Part shown: positions 1-8,846 of the stretch, piece after piece | Layout: every line of letters begins with the position of its first letter | Position numbering within the stretch: the stretch's first letter is position 1 | From: RHKX01 sp963745755 | GTDB taxonomy: Bacteria > Actinomycetota > Thermoleophilia > Solirubrobacterales > 70-9 | Direction of reading: 5' to 3' | DNA length: 64,000 bases | Assembly: GCA_963745755.1 (NCBI GenBank) | Contig: CAVUYP010000002.1 | Location: 319,536-383,535, forward strand | Notes under the pieces: model-generated | Told to the model about the DNA's origin: nothing | The model's input: only the letters and a program-made list of their open reading frames with translations | Databases searched by the model: none | Position numbers and translations under genes: made by a program

Positions 1-195
1 GGCGCGGCCGATGCCGAGCTGGCCGGGGGCGCGCAGCGCGTGGGCGACGGCACGCGGCGAGCGAACCCGGAACGTCGGCCCGCCGCCGTCGGTCGGATCG
101 ACCCGGGTGCCGTCCCAGAACTCGACTGCGAACGGCCGCTGCGGCAGCGCCCGGACGAGCTGGCGGCGCAGCGGCGCGGTGCGGGCGAGAGGCAT
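1..195 (-). CDS. Cyclopropane-fatty-acyl-phospholipid synthase family protein, N-terminal 65 residues (cut by window edge)
   Basis: The minus strand from position 195 reads an open frame to base 1. It contains RPFAVEFWDGTRVDP, then FRVRSPRAVAHALRAPGQLG, a pattern typical of the N-terminal part of the CFA/mycolic-acid cyclopropane synthase family (SAM-dependent transfer of a methylene group to lipid acyl chains). The SAM-binding domain would lie to the left of the window. The ATG start is supported by a minus-strand TAGGAT box ending 6 nt upstream (positions 202-207) and by the lack of a Shine-Dalgarno sequence, so the mRNA is probably leaderless. The gene is divergent from the yidC-like gene. 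Identification rests on the N-terminus only. Confidence 0.65.
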   Translation of the reverse strand, partial: MPLARTAPLRRQLVRALPQRPFAVEFWDGTRVDPTDGGGPTFRVRSPRAVAHALRAPGQLGIGRA

Positions 196-201
196 CGGGC
201 G

Positions 202-207
202 ATCCTA
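202..207 (-). promoter_or_regulatory. -10 box of a leaderless promoter (cfa-like gene)
   Basis: TAGGAT on the minus strand, 6 nt before the ATG at 195. The same box and spacing recur before many genes in this window. No -35 element is obvious. Confidence 0.5.
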
Positions 208-255
208 CGCGGACCGGGGCCGGCGCGCTTTAGGAACGCGGCGGGGCGGCGGCAG

Positions 256-261
256 TACGCT
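256..261 (+). promoter_or_regulatory. -10 box (yidC-like gene)
   Basis: TACGCT, 10 nt before the GTG at 272. It is identical to the boxes before efp and mutM but slightly further from the start, so the transcript has either no leader or a leader of a few nucleotides. Confidence 0.4.
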
Positions 262-271
262 TCCGGGCCGC

Positions 272-1108
272 GTGCTCGTCGTCGCCAACATCCTGCAGCC
301 GCTCAACGACGTCGAGGAATGGGTCCTCGAGAGGCTCCACGGCATCGGCCTGACCTGGGGCCTGGCGATCGTCGGGCTGACCCTGCTGACGCGGGCGCTG
401 ACGCTGCCGCTGGTCGTCCGCCAGTTCCGCTCGCAGCGCGAGATGAAGCTCCACATGCCGGAGCTGAAGCGGATGCAGAAGCAGTACAAGGGCGACAAGC
501 AGAAGCTCCAGCAGGAGATGAGCGCCTACTACCGCGAGCACGGCATCAACCCGCTCGCCTCGGTCGGACCGCTGCTGCTGCAGATCCCGATCTTCATCTC
601 GCTCTACATGCTGCTGCGCCACGACGCGACCAACGGACTGTTCGGCGACAGCGGCTTCCTCTTCATCCCCGACCTGACCGCCAAGCCCGAGGGCGCGGTG
701 CTGGTCGCGATGCTGCTGGTCTACGTCTGCTCGCAGATCGCCTCGAGCGCGATCGCGACGCGAACGCTGCAGAGCACCCACCGCGGCCTCGCGATGGGTC
801 TGCCGCTGCTGTTCGCGACGGTGATCATGCGCTTCCCGGCCGGCCTGGCGATCTACTCGATCACGACGAGCTTTTGGACCCTCGGCCAGCAGATCACCTT
901 CTGGCGCCTTTCGCCGGCGGTGCCGTCGGGAACGGCGGCGCTCGCCGCCGAGGCCGAGGACGTCCTCGAGGTCGGCGAGGACTCGAAGTTCGAGACGGCG
1001 CTGGAGGCCGAGGTCGAGGCCGAGCGGCGCGCCCCGGCGCTTCCGACCCACTCGCGCTCGAAGAAGAAGAAGCGCAGCCGCAGCCGCCGGCGCACCCCCA
1101 CCGGATAG
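272..1108 (+). CDS. yidC: YidC/Oxa1-type membrane protein insertase
   Basis: A 278-aa protein of the short actinobacterial YidC/Oxa1 type, which inserts and folds inner-membrane proteins alone or with SecYEG. Hydrophobic segments are visible near residues 25-48, 92-114, 138-165 and 172-208. They are separated by a charged cytoplasmic loop with MKLHMPELKRMQKQYKGDKQ, the classic helical hairpin before the second core helix, and by GINPLASVGPLLLQIPIFISLYMLL. The tail is strongly basic (KKKKRSRSRRR), as in insertases that contact ribosomes. I chose GTG at 272 because the hydrophobic core begins soon after it and a TACGCT box lies just upstream; the longer upstream frame has no family character. 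This locus is not the usual rpmH-rnpA-yidC context, so it may be a second paralogue. Confidence 0.85.
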   Translation: MLVVANILQPLNDVEEWVLERLHGIGLTWGLAIVGLTLLTRALTLPLVVRQFRSQREMKLHMPELKRMQKQYKGDKQKLQQEMSAYYREHGINPLASVGPLLLQIPIFISLYMLLRHDATNGLFGDSGFLFIPDLTAKPEGAVLVAMLLVYVCSQIASSAIATRTLQSTHRGLAMGLPLLFATVIMRFPAGLAIYSITTSFWTLGQQITFWRLSPAVPSGTAALAAEAEDVLEVGEDSKFETALEAEVEAERRAPALPTHSRSKKKKRSRSRRRTPTG

Positions 1109-1118
1109 CGTCCCGGCG

Positions 1119-1976
1119 ATGAGCGAATCCCGCAGCCTGCAGGGCAAGACCATGCTGATCAGCGGCGGCAGCCGCGGCATCGGCCTCGCGATCGCGCTTC
1201 GCGCCGCCGGTGACGGTGCCAACGTCGCCCTGATCGCGAAGACCGACCAGCCGCACCCGAAGCTCGAGGGAACGATCCACACCGCCGCCGAGCAGATCGA
1301 GGCGGCGGGCGGCAAGGCGCTGCCGATCCTCGGCGACATCCGCGACGAGGGCCGGGTCGCCGAGGCCGTCGAGGAGACGGTCGCGCGGTTCGGCGGCATC
1401 GATATCTGCGTCAACAACGCGAGCGCGATCAGCCTCGTCGGCACCGAGCAGATCGACATGAAGCGCTACGACCTGATGCAGGACATCAACACGCGCGGCA
1501 CGTTCGTCCTCTCGAAGACCGCGATCCCGCACCTCAAGCGGGGCGACAACCCGCACGTGCTGACGCTCTCGCCGCCGCTCAGCCTCGAGGAGCGCTGGGC
1601 GAAGGACCACGTCGCCTACACGATCGCCAAATACGGGATGAGCCTCTGCACGCTCGGCATGGCCGCCGAGTTCCGCGACGACGGCGTCGCCTTCAACTCG
1701 CTCTGGCCGCGGACGCTGGTCGCGACCGCGGCGGTCCAGAACCTGCTCGGCGGCGAAGCGGCGATGGCGCGCTCGAGGACCCCGGAGATCATGTCCGACT
1801 CCGCGCACGCGATCCTGACCCGGCCGAGCCGCGAGTGCACCGGCAACTTCTTCCTCGCCGAGGACGTCCTCGCCGAGGAGGGCGCGACCGACTTCGACGC
1901 CTATGCGGCGGCGCCGGGGGCCGAGCCCGCCGTCGACCTCTACGTCGACGAGATCAACCCGCCCGGGATCGGCTGA
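1119..1976 (+). CDS. Short-chain dehydrogenase/reductase, HSDL2-like
   Basis: A 285-aa SDR with the dinucleotide-binding motif GGSRGIG near residues 16-22, an NNAS motif and the catalytic pair Y167/K171 (YTIAK). Its length and the segments IAKTDQPHPKLEGTIHTAAE and SLWPRTLVATAAV resemble hydroxysteroid dehydrogenase-like protein 2 and related bacterial oxidoreductases thought to act on lipid-derived alcohols. It starts 10 nt after the yidC-like stop, so the two may be co-transcribed, although no functional link is evident. The substrate cannot be read from the sequence. Confidence 0.85.
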   Translation: MSESRSLQGKTMLISGGSRGIGLAIALRAAGDGANVALIAKTDQPHPKLEGTIHTAAEQIEAAGGKALPILGDIRDEGRVAEAVEETVARFGGIDICVNNASAISLVGTEQIDMKRYDLMQDINTRGTFVLSKTAIPHLKRGDNPHVLTLSPPLSLEERWAKDHVAYTIAKYGMSLCTLGMAAEFRDDGVAFNSLWPRTLVATAAVQNLLGGEAAMARSRTPEIMSDSAHAILTRPSRECTGNFFLAEDVLAEEGATDFDAYAAAPGAEPAVDLYVDEINPPGIG

Positions 1977-2048
1977 GCCACCGGTCCGGGGGGCGACCCG
2001 CGGCCGCCTCCGGCGCGGATAGGGTGCAGCCGACATCGCGGTCGTCTC

Positions 2049-3642
2049 ATGCCGGAATCAGCCAACAACGGGGAGGGGGTCAAGCCAGCGCACGCCGTGG
2101 CGGTGCTCAGCGTCCTGATCCTCGTCGCCGCCGTCGCCAACCTCAACCTCTCGGTCGCCAACGTCGCGCTGCCGGACATCGGCAAGGCCTTCGACGCCAG
2201 CCAGACCGAGCTCAACCTCGTCGCCGTCGGCTACTCGCTCGGGCTGGCCGCGTCGGTCCTCTACCTCGGCGCGCTCGGCGACCGCCACGGGCGCAAGCGC
2301 ATGGTCGTACTCGGGATGGCGCTGACGATCCCCGCCTCGCTGCTAGCCGGCTTCGCGCCGTCGGTCGAGGTGCTGTTCGTCGCCCGGGTCCTCGGCGGCC
2401 TCGCCGCCGGCATGGCGTTCCCGACGACGCTGGCGCTGATCACGGCGCTCTGGTCGGGGGCGGACCGGACGAAGGCGATCGCGCTCTGGTCGGCGATCGG
2501 CGGCGCGATATCGGCACTCGGGCCGATGGTCGCGGGCGCGCTGCTCGAGAGCCACGACTGGGGCTCGGTCTTCCTCGTCACCACGCCGCTGGCGCTGATC
2601 GCCCTGCTCGCGGCGATCCGGCTGATCCCCGCACACGTCCACGAGACGAGCGACCCGGTCGACAACCTCGGCGGCATCCTCTCGGTGCTGATGATCGCCG
2701 CGCTCGTGCTCGGCATCAACTTCGCCGCGGTACCGGGCGAGAAGACGCTCGTCGTCGGCCTGTTCGTGATCGCGATCGCCGCGGTGGTCGGTTTCGTGAT
2801 CCGCCAGCGCCGCGTCAGGACGCCGCTCTACGACCTCGAGGTCGCGGCGCGGCCGACGTTCTGGGTCGCCGCGGTCGCCGGCGTGATCGTCTTCGGGTCG
2901 CTGATGGCGGCGGCGTTCATCGGCCAGCAGTTCCTCCAGAACGTACTCGACTACTCGACCTTCGACGCCGGCGTCTCGATCCTGCCCGCGGCGCTGCTGA
3001 TGATCGTCATCGCCCCCCGTTCGGCGACCCTGGTCGAGTCTCGCGGCGCCCGGTTCACGCTGCTGCTCGGCTACCTGTTCATCCTGCTCGGATTCCTGAC
3101 GATGCTGCTGCTCTGGAGCGAGTCGAGCCCGTACTGGCACATCGGCCTCGCCTACGGGTTCGTCGGCATCGGCATCGGCTTCGCGGGCACGCCCGCCTCG
3201 CATTCGCTGACCGGTTCGGTGCCGGTCAGCCGTGCCGGCATGGCGTCGGCGACCGCCGACCTCCAGCGCGACCTCGGCGGCGCGATCATGCAGTCGATCC
3301 TCGGCGCCGTGCTGACGGCCGGATACGCGTCGTCGATCTCGAGTCAGATCGCCGCCTCGCCGAACAGCAGCAAGGTGACCGAAGCGACCGAGAGCGAGCT
3401 CCAGAAGTCGTTCTCGAGCGCCGCCAACCTCGACCTCCCAGTACCCGCAGTACAAGGACCAGATCATCGCCGCCGCCCGCGACGCGTTCCTGCAGGGCGA
3501 CCACTGGGCCTACATCGCCGGCATCGTCGCGATCCTGATCGGCGCCTTCGTCGTCTTCCGGTACTTCCCGGACCGGGAGCGGGAGCGGGAGCTGCTCGCC
3601 AAGTACGGCGCCGCCGACGACGGCGCCACGGCTTCGGCCTGA
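2049..3642 (+). CDS. MFS drug/solute exporter of the DHA2 (EmrB/QacA) type, one frameshift
   Basis: About 530 aa of alternating hydrophobic helices with the MFS loop motif LGALGDRHGRKRM near residues 74-86, matching 14-helix proton-coupled exporters. A TAGGGT box at 2020-2025 suggests a short leader. The frame breaks near 3433 (NLDLPV...): the +1 frame continues with SQYPQYKDQIIAAARDAF, a final transmembrane segment and an acidic/basic tail to the TGA at 3640-3642. One extra base explains this, so the break is probably a sequence error. The gene converges on the secreted-protein gene, with a single base between the two stop codons. The substrate is unknown. Confidence 0.8.
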
Positions 3643-3643
3643 G

Positions 3644-6382
3644 TCAGTCGCCGACTCGCAGCGTCAGGCCGCGTCGCTTCGTGGCCAGACGCTGGCCCTG
3701 CTGGATGGTCGCCTCGACGGTGACCCGCAACCGTCCGCGACGCTCGAGCCGCCGCCTCGCCTTGTCGTCGATCTCGACGATCAGGTCGCGCAGCGTGTCG
3801 GGAACGAGGACGGCGTTGCGGTGTCCGATCACCCTGCCGTGGCGGCGGATCGCGACTGCTGCTCGGCAGTGGCCGCGGGCCGGGCAGGCTCCGAGGAGCT
3901 CGAGGTCGCCGTCGCCGAGGGGGTTCGCCGACCGGACGAGCCGCCGCGCCGCCGCCTCGACGGTCTTCAAGCGGCTCCGGGTCCGGAACGTCCTCGTCGC
4001 CGGCTTGCCCGGTGCTCCCAGCTTGCCGATCGCGTAGACCTGCACCTTCATCCTCGTCGTCACCGGCGGCGACTGGAAGCTGACCCGGCGACGGCTCGGC
4101 CGTGTCGTCTTCGGGATCGCGAACGATCCTCCCGCTCCCTTGAGGACGGCGACGTAGCCGCGGGCCCGTGGCGCCCGGCGCCAGCGGACGACCACGTCGT
4201 GGCGGCGTTGCAGGACCCGCAGCCGCTGCGGTCGGGCGGGAGGCCGGGGCGGGCGGACGGTGAACTCGTCGACGTTGAGCTCGTCGAAAGGGGTGCCGCT
4301 TCGGGTTACGATCGCCTTCAGCGTGTGGTTTCCGTGCGGTCCGAGCCGCGGCCTGAACCGGAAGCTCCCCGACCTCTCGTCGGTCTTCACGACCGGCCGT
4401 GCGACGTCCCCGCGAACCTTCTCCGAGAACGCGATCCGGTCCCGCGGCTGCATCCCGTCGGCGCTCCAATGCAGGACCCGGTGGCGGCCACTGCCGGTGA
4501 CGTGCGCGCTGACCTCGGGCGGTGGAACGGACTCGGCGATGTCGATGTCGACGATCTCGCTGCGGCCCCCGTGTCCGTCGAGGCTCCACTCGCCGGCCGG
4601 GTCCTTGAGGAGCACGTAGGCGGTGTTCGTGCGCTGATCAGAAAGCACCACCCAGTCGCGGTCCGGTCCGAAGATCGGCTCGTCGGTGTCCCGCCGGCGC
4701 TTCACGGTCGTGCCGTCTTCTGAGGTCATCTCGAACTTCGGGACCCGCTCGTCCCCGTCGAGCCGAATGATCTGCTCGTCGCGCTTGAGATCGAGCGTGT
4801 CGACCACGACCGCGCGCGATCCAGCGGTTGATGCCGCGCCGGGCGGTGCGGCCCCTGCCGCCGGCGGGGCGGCCCGGGCGACGACCCGGTCGGGGTTCCG
4901 GTACCCGCCGATGCCGCAGCTCCAGCCGACCAGTAGGTCGAACTTCCGCGGGCCGAACATGTAGCCGCCGCCGACCCACGGGCTCCACCAGATCGGCTTC
5001 ACGCAGGCCGCGATCCCGCGGTCGGAGAAGACCGCCTGTGCCCCCGCCACGTCCCAGCCGAGCACCGTCAGCCGGACGTCACCCTCGAAGTTGAACTGCT
5101 TGTCGAGGGCCCAGCCGCGGATACCGCCGCCGACGTAGAGCGGGTTGTTGCGGCTCTGGGTGAAGTTCGGCAGGCCGAGCTCGACCCGGCTGTTGAACGT
5201 GACCAGCCCCAGCGCCCCGTTTGGGGGCCGTTGCGTGGCGCTGTAGACGTCCATCGAGAGGTCGGCGTTGGCGAGTTTGATGTTGTTGAGCAGGCGCATC
5301 GAGGCGCCGAGCCGGAGGTTCCCGGGCGTCTGCCCGTACGGCGTCTTCAGCTGGACGTCGCCGCCGATCCGCAACAGCGCGACCTTGTGCGGCGGCTTCG
5401 GCTCGATGAACGGCAGCGTCAGCTGCGGTCCCGCGGTGGCCTCGGCCGCCACGAAGAAGCCGAACGAGGGGGTCACCTCGATCCCGCCCGCGATCCTCTG
5501 CAGGTCCACCCCCGGCACGAGTGGGGCATCGAGGTTGTCGCCGGAGACCTTGAAGCTCTTGAAGTTCCCGTTGACGACCTGGAAGCCGGCTCCGAGCGCG
5601 ATCCCGTCGTTGCCGAGCTTGGCCTTCGTGAAGTTCGGGAAGATCAGCTCGATGCTGCCTCCGAAGCTGTTCTCGGCCGCCCGGTAGTTGGCGTCGAAGT
5701 GGTTGATGCCGAAGACGTTGGCGAAGGTGAGCCCGTCGGCCTCGAAGTCGACTCCGTTGACGACGGCACCGACTCCAGGCTTGACGTCGAACTCGGCGCT
5801 CGCCGAGGCCCCGGTGCCGCGGATCGCCAGGATCGTCGGCAGGCCGTAGGTGAAGTCGACCTCACCCTGCTTACAGGGCGGTGCCTCGTTCGGGCGGCAG
5901 TCCTCCTCGACCAGCGACACCGGGACGGAGACGTTGCCGGCGCCGACCCCGGCGAGGCCAGCCAGGACCGGCGGCACGAGCCTCAGGTTCTCGAGCGGGA
6001 GCTCGCCGCTCAGCGGCGCGACGAAGTTGATGCCCTTGATCGGGACCTTCGACGGGTTGCTCTGCGAGGGAAGTCCGCGGACCGCGAAATCGACGGTCTT
6101 GCCGCCGTTCGAGACCCGGCGCGTGTCGGTCTCGATGCTGAGCGGCGCCTGCGGGGTGGCGTAGACGGTGAAGCCGTTCAGGTCGACCACCCCGTCGGCG
6201 GTGTACCTGTTGGCGGTTCTGGTGAAGCAGGCCGTCGCCGTGACGATGCCCGTCTTGACCGTCTGGGTCGTGCAGCCGGGAGCGGTCCGGGCCTGGGTCA
6301 CGAGCAGACCGAGCGAGAGCAGCAGCGCCGCGGCCGAGGCAAGGACGATCCGCCTGATCCGAATCGACCTGCCGTCCGTCAC
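3644..6382 (-). CDS. Large secreted protein of unknown function with a C-terminal Fn3-like region
   Basis: 912 aa. I do not recognise the family. The first ~34 residues are a signal peptide (basic RIRRI, then LASAAALLLSLGLLV, cleavage after ARTA). Residues ~35-490 form a Gly/Asn-rich, beta-looking region with regular hydrophobic alternation and few charges (GINFVAPLSGELPLENLRLV and similar). A Pro/Ala linker follows at ~495-525, and then Ig/Fn3-like segments, the clearest near residues 705-795 (PARPQRLRVLQRRHDVVVRW). Seven or so Cys residues suggest disulfides outside the cell. GTG at 6382 was chosen because GAGGAGGAG lies 5 nt upstream and the signal peptide follows at once. The 5' leader carries an inverted repeat (6403-6425). 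A surface-exposed structural or adhesive role is only a guess. Confidence 0.7.
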   Translation of the reverse strand: MTDGRSIRIRRIVLASAAALLLSLGLLVTQARTAPGCTTQTVKTGIVTATACFTRTANRYTADGVVDLNGFTVYATPQAPLSIETDTRRVSNGGKTVDFAVRGLPSQSNPSKVPIKGINFVAPLSGELPLENLRLVPPVLAGLAGVGAGNVSVPVSLVEEDCRPNEAPPCKQGEVDFTYGLPTILAIRGTGASASAEFDVKPGVGAVVNGVDFEADGLTFANVFGINHFDANYRAAENSFGGSIELIFPNFTKAKLGNDGIALGAGFQVVNGNFKSFKVSGDNLDAPLVPGVDLQRIAGGIEVTPSFGFFVAAEATAGPQLTLPFIEPKPPHKVALLRIGGDVQLKTPYGQTPGNLRLGASMRLLNNIKLANADLSMDVYSATQRPPNGALGLVTFNSRVELGLPNFTQSRNNPLYVGGGIRGWALDKQFNFEGDVRLTVLGWDVAGAQAVFSDRGIAACVKPIWWSPWVGGGYMFGPRKFDLLVGWSCGIGGYRNPDRVVARAAPPAAGAAPPGAASTAGSRAVVVDTLDLKRDEQIIRLDGDERVPKFEMTSEDGTTVKRRRDTDEPIFGPDRDWVVLSDQRTNTAYVLLKDPAGEWSLDGHGGRSEIVDIDIAESVPPPEVSAHVTGSGRHRVLHWSADGMQPRDRIAFSEKVRGDVARPVVKTDERSGSFRFRPRLGPHGNHTLKAIVTRSGTPFDELNVDEFTVRPPRPPARPQRLRVLQRRHDVVVRWRRAPRARGYVAVLKGAGGSFAIPKTTRPSRRRVSFQSPPVTTRMKVQVYAIGKLGAPGKPATRTFRTRSRLKTVEAAARRLVRSANPLGDGDLELLGACPARGHCRAAVAIRRHGRVIGHRNAVLVPDTLRDLIVEIDDKARRRLERRGRLRVTVEATIQQGQRLATKRRGLTLRVGD

Positions 6383-6402
6383 GGTTACTCCTCCTCTTCG
6401 GC

Positions 6403-6425
6403 GTGGCGACATCCGTCGTCGCCAC
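6403..6425. promoter_or_regulatory. Inverted repeat in the leader of the 912-aa secreted protein
   Basis: GTGGCGAC (6403-6410) and GTCGCCAC (6418-6425) form an 8-bp perfect stem with a 7-nt loop. It sits about 20 nt upstream of the GTG at 6382, between the divergent secreted-protein and efp genes. It could be an operator or an mRNA hairpin. Confidence 0.3.
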
Positions 6426-6517
6426 CGCGGCTGCCGGAAAGGCCCGGTAGGCGTTTGGCAAGACAGGAAAGAACAATAGGCAGATTGGTGTCCTCTCGCG
6501 CCGGAGCGCGGCGCCGC

Positions 6518-6523
6518 TACGCT
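6518..6523 (+). promoter_or_regulatory. -10 box of a leaderless promoter (efp)
   Basis: TACGCT exactly 7 nt before the GTG start of efp, with no Shine-Dalgarno sequence. This fits transcription starting at the start codon. Confidence 0.6.
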
Positions 6524-6530
6524 CCGCGCC

Positions 6531-7091
6531 GTGATTTCGACCAACCAGTTCAAGAACGGCGCCCACATCGAGATCGACGGCAAGGTCTTCCGGATCATGG
6601 AGTTCCAGCACGTCAAGCCCGGCAAGGGGGGCGCGTTCGTGCGGACGAAGCTGCGCCGCATCGAGGACGGGTCGGTGATCGACAAGACGTTTCGGGCGGG
6701 GGAGAAGTTCCGCCCGGTCCGCACCGAGACCCGTCGCATGGCCTACCTCTACGACTCCGGCGACGCCCAGGTCTTCATGGACAACCAGAGCTACGAGCAG
6801 CTCGAGATCCCCGCCGACCTCGACCCCGGCTCGATGCGCTGGGTCCGTCCCAACGACGAGGTCGAGATCCTCTTCGTCGACGAACGCCCCGCCGGCGTGC
6901 AGATCCCCAGCGCCGTCGACCTCGCCGTCACCGAGACGCAGCCCGGCCTGAAGGGCGACACCGCCTCCGGGGGCGGCTCCAAGCCCGCCACCCTGGAGAC
7001 CGGCGTGACGATCGAGGTCCCGCTGTTCATCGAGGAGGGCGAGAGGGTCCGCGTCGACACCCGCTCCGGAGAGTACGTCTCGCGTTCCTGA
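6531..7091 (+). CDS. efp: Translation elongation factor P
   Basis: 186 aa, the normal EF-P length. The N-terminal KOW-like domain reads STNQFKNGAHIEIDGKVF and HVKPGKGGAFVRTKLR, where the lysine of the PGKGG loop reaches the peptidyl-transferase centre. Two OB folds follow (YLYDSGDAQVFMDNQSYEQ and VTETQPGLKGDTASGG). EF-P relieves ribosome stalling at polyproline. The GTG at 6531 is set by the start of homology and by the TACGCT box 7 nt upstream. A strong hairpin follows the stop codon. In many actinobacteria efp and nusB are neighbours, as here. Confidence 0.95.
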   Translation: MISTNQFKNGAHIEIDGKVFRIMEFQHVKPGKGGAFVRTKLRRIEDGSVIDKTFRAGEKFRPVRTETRRMAYLYDSGDAQVFMDNQSYEQLEIPADLDPGSMRWVRPNDEVEILFVDERPAGVQIPSAVDLAVTETQPGLKGDTASGGGSKPATLETGVTIEVPLFIEEGERVRVDTRSGEYVSRS

Positions 7092-7094
7092 CCG

Positions 7095-7128
7095 CCCGGC
7101 CGGCGCCGGCAGGTCCGCGCCGGCCGGG
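7095..7128 (+). terminator. Strong GC hairpin after efp
   Basis: CCCGGCCGGCGC (7095-7106) and GCGCCGGCCGGG (7117-7128) form a perfect 12-bp stem with a 10-nt loop, starting 4 nt after the efp stop. There is no U-tract, as is usual for actinobacterial terminators. It separates efp from the nusB promoter. Confidence 0.6.
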
Positions 7129-7216
7129 TGAGAGCGCGCGGCCGTTGGGAGCGCTTCCGGATCGTCTCCGCGGCGCGTTCGAATCCCTGAGCACCTGAAC
7201 CGGCCACCGGGGCGCG

Positions 7217-7222
7217 TAACCT
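7217..7222 (+). promoter_or_regulatory. -10 box of a leaderless promoter (nusB operon)
   Basis: TAACCT 7 nt before the GTG start of nusB, with no Shine-Dalgarno sequence. Confidence 0.55.
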
Positions 7223-7229
7223 CCCCGCC

Positions 7230-7619
7230 GTGCGCCGATCAGACCAACGCCGCGACGCCGCCTTCGCCCTCTACCAGCGGGACGTGACCGGGCGCTCGCT
7301 CGAGGACCTGCTCGCCGGCACGAAGCCGTTCACCCGCGACCTCGCCGAGGGGGCCGACGCCCACCTCGCCGAGATCGACGGCGAGATCGCCGCCAACTCG
7401 CACGGCTGGACGATCCAGCGGATCGCCCCGCTCGAGCGGGGGATCATGCGGATCGCCGTCTTCGAGATCCTTCACCGCGAGGAGGTCCCCGTCGCCGTCT
7501 CGATCGACGAGGCCGTCTCGATCACCCGCCGCTACTGCGGCACCGAGGCTCCCGGGTTCGTCAACGGGGTCCTGGCGGCGATCGCCCGCGCCGTCGGCGC
7601 CGAGGAGGCGCCGGCGTGA
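7230..7619 (+). CDS. nusB: Transcription antitermination factor NusB
   Basis: 129 aa of the all-helical NusB family, which with NusE/S10 binds boxA RNA for rRNA antitermination. Visible signatures are the N-terminal RRDAAFALYQRDVTG, the central WTIQRIAPLERGIMRIAVFEIL and the C-terminal VAVSIDEAVSITRRYCGTEAPGFVNGVL pattern (helices around the conserved RYG/FVNGVL core, here RYC). It overlaps the next gene by 4 nt (GTGA), so nusB, the xseB-like gene and the prenyltransferase form one operon driven by the TAACCT box. Confidence 0.92.
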   Translation: MRRSDQRRDAAFALYQRDVTGRSLEDLLAGTKPFTRDLAEGADAHLAEIDGEIAANSHGWTIQRIAPLERGIMRIAVFEILHREEVPVAVSIDEAVSITRRYCGTEAPGFVNGVLAAIARAVGAEEAPA

Positions 7620-7816
7620 GCGAGGGCCGCGGCATCGACGAGCTCCGGCAGGCCTCGGCCCGGCTCGAGGCGATCGCCGCCGAGCTGACCGATCCCGAGA
7701 CCGGCGACGCGGCCGCGGTCGAGCTCGCCCAGGAGGCGGCCCGGATCGCCGCCGAGGCCGGCGCGACCGCCGCCGACGCCGCCCGGGTTGCGGCGGAGCG
7801 CGCCGAGAGCTCCTGA
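7616..7816 (+). CDS. xseB: Small helical protein, probable exodeoxyribonuclease VII small subunit
   Basis: 66 aa, acidic and alanine-rich, predicted to be two helices: GIDELRQASARLEAIAAEL, then an EXDPETGDAA-type turn and a second helix. Size and layout fit XseB, the regulatory small subunit of exonuclease VII, and XseB genes often sit just before ispA. The sequence is low in complexity and no xseA is present in the window, so a coiled-coil protein of another kind cannot be excluded. Its start overlaps the nusB stop, and its stop is 3 nt before the next start. Confidence 0.5.
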   Translation: MSEGRGIDELRQASARLEAIAAELTDPETGDAAAVELAQEAARIAAEAGATAADAARVAAERAESS

Positions 7817-7819
7817 GCC

Positions 7820-8686
7820 GTGAGCGGATACCCGGATGACCTCCGGAGCTTGGTCGAGGAGCATCTCGAGCGGCTCGCCTACTCACCGCGACCCGAGACG
7901 GCCGGCCTCGAGATGGCGATGCGCTACTCCCTGCTCGCCGGCGGCAAGCGGATCCGCCCGGTCCTCTGCCTCGCCACCGGCCGGGCGCTGGGGATCGAGC
8001 CGGGCGAGCTGCTGCCGGCCGCGTCGGCCCTGGAGCTGATCCACACCTACTCGCTGATCCACGATGACCTGCCGGCGATGGACGACGACGATCTCCGCCG
8101 CGGCCGGCCGACCTCACACGTCGCCCACGGCGAGGACGTCGCGATCCTCGCCGGCGACGCCCTCTTCGCGGAGGCGATCCGGCTCGCCTGCGAACAGCGG
8201 GGCGATCCCGCCCGGGTCCTTGCCGCGGTCCGCGAGATCGCCGCCGCCACCGGCGTCGACGGGATGGTCGGCGGCCAGTACGTCGACGTCGTCGGCGGCG
8301 GGGAGGACCCCGACTCGCTGCGGCTGCTCCATTCGCTGAAGACCGGCCGGCTGATCGCCGCCAGCGTCGGTGCCGCCCTGGCGATGGCCGGGCGGAGCGC
8401 CGACGAGGAGGCGCCTTACCGGAGCTTCGCGGCCGAGCTCGGGCTGCTGTTTCAGATCGTCGACGACATCCTCGACGTCACCGGCAGCGACGCCGAGCTC
8501 GGCAAGCCGAGCGGCTCCGACGAGCGCCACGGCAAGGTCACCTACGTGAGCCTCTACGGACTGGAGCGGGCCCGCGAGTTGGCCTTCCAATCTCATCGTG
8601 ACGCGCTCGCCGCCCTCGAGGGGGCGGGCGGCGAGGTCGGCGCCCTGCACCAGATCGCCGACTTCATCTTCACGCGGACCTCCTGA
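7820..8686 (+). CDS. ispA: Polyprenyl (farnesyl/geranylgeranyl) diphosphate synthase
   Basis: 288 aa. Chain elongation of isoprenoid diphosphates is shown by the first aspartate-rich motif HDDLPAMDDDDLRRGRPT (residues ~78-95), the upstream GGKRIRPVL, the KTGRLI motif and the second aspartate-rich motif QIVDDILDVTG. The size fits a short- to medium-chain trans synthase; product length cannot be read reliably. The start (GTG) is 3 nt after the xseB-like stop, in operon. The 160-nt gap to dxs contains ACAATC-like promoter sequence, so dxs may have its own promoter, but the two genes serve the same pathway. Confidence 0.9.
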   Translation: MSGYPDDLRSLVEEHLERLAYSPRPETAGLEMAMRYSLLAGGKRIRPVLCLATGRALGIEPGELLPAASALELIHTYSLIHDDLPAMDDDDLRRGRPTSHVAHGEDVAILAGDALFAEAIRLACEQRGDPARVLAAVREIAAATGVDGMVGGQYVDVVGGGEDPDSLRLLHSLKTGRLIAASVGAALAMAGRSADEEAPYRSFAAELGLLFQIVDDILDVTGSDAELGKPSGSDERHGKVTYVSLYGLERARELAFQSHRDALAALEGAGGEVGALHQIADFIFTRTS

Positions 8687-8846
8687 CGGGCAGCCGCCCG
8701 CCGCTGTCCGGCGCGGGAATGCGATCGCTCCGGGTCGCTCTCGCTTCAACCCCCGTTTCAAGCCGCCGTTTGGCCGTGACCCGGAGCGGGCAACCTGTGA
8801 CAATCGGGTGAAGCCGCCCCGGCGGCAGACCTTCCGCACCGCCAAA

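Noticed and set aside
2343..3467. 374-codon minus-strand frame opposite the MFS gene
   Set aside because: Composition is Arg/Asp/Glu-only low complexity, a shadow of the hydrophobic codons on the other strand.
5231..7198. 655-codon plus-strand frame across the secreted-protein and efp region
   Set aside because: It is antisense to the 912-aa gene and then runs out of frame through efp; no motif supports it.
7092..7229. Riboswitch before nusB
   Set aside because: The region contains a simple 12-bp terminator hairpin and a -10 box; no TPP, cobalamin, glycine or other riboswitch core was seen here or elsewhere in the window.
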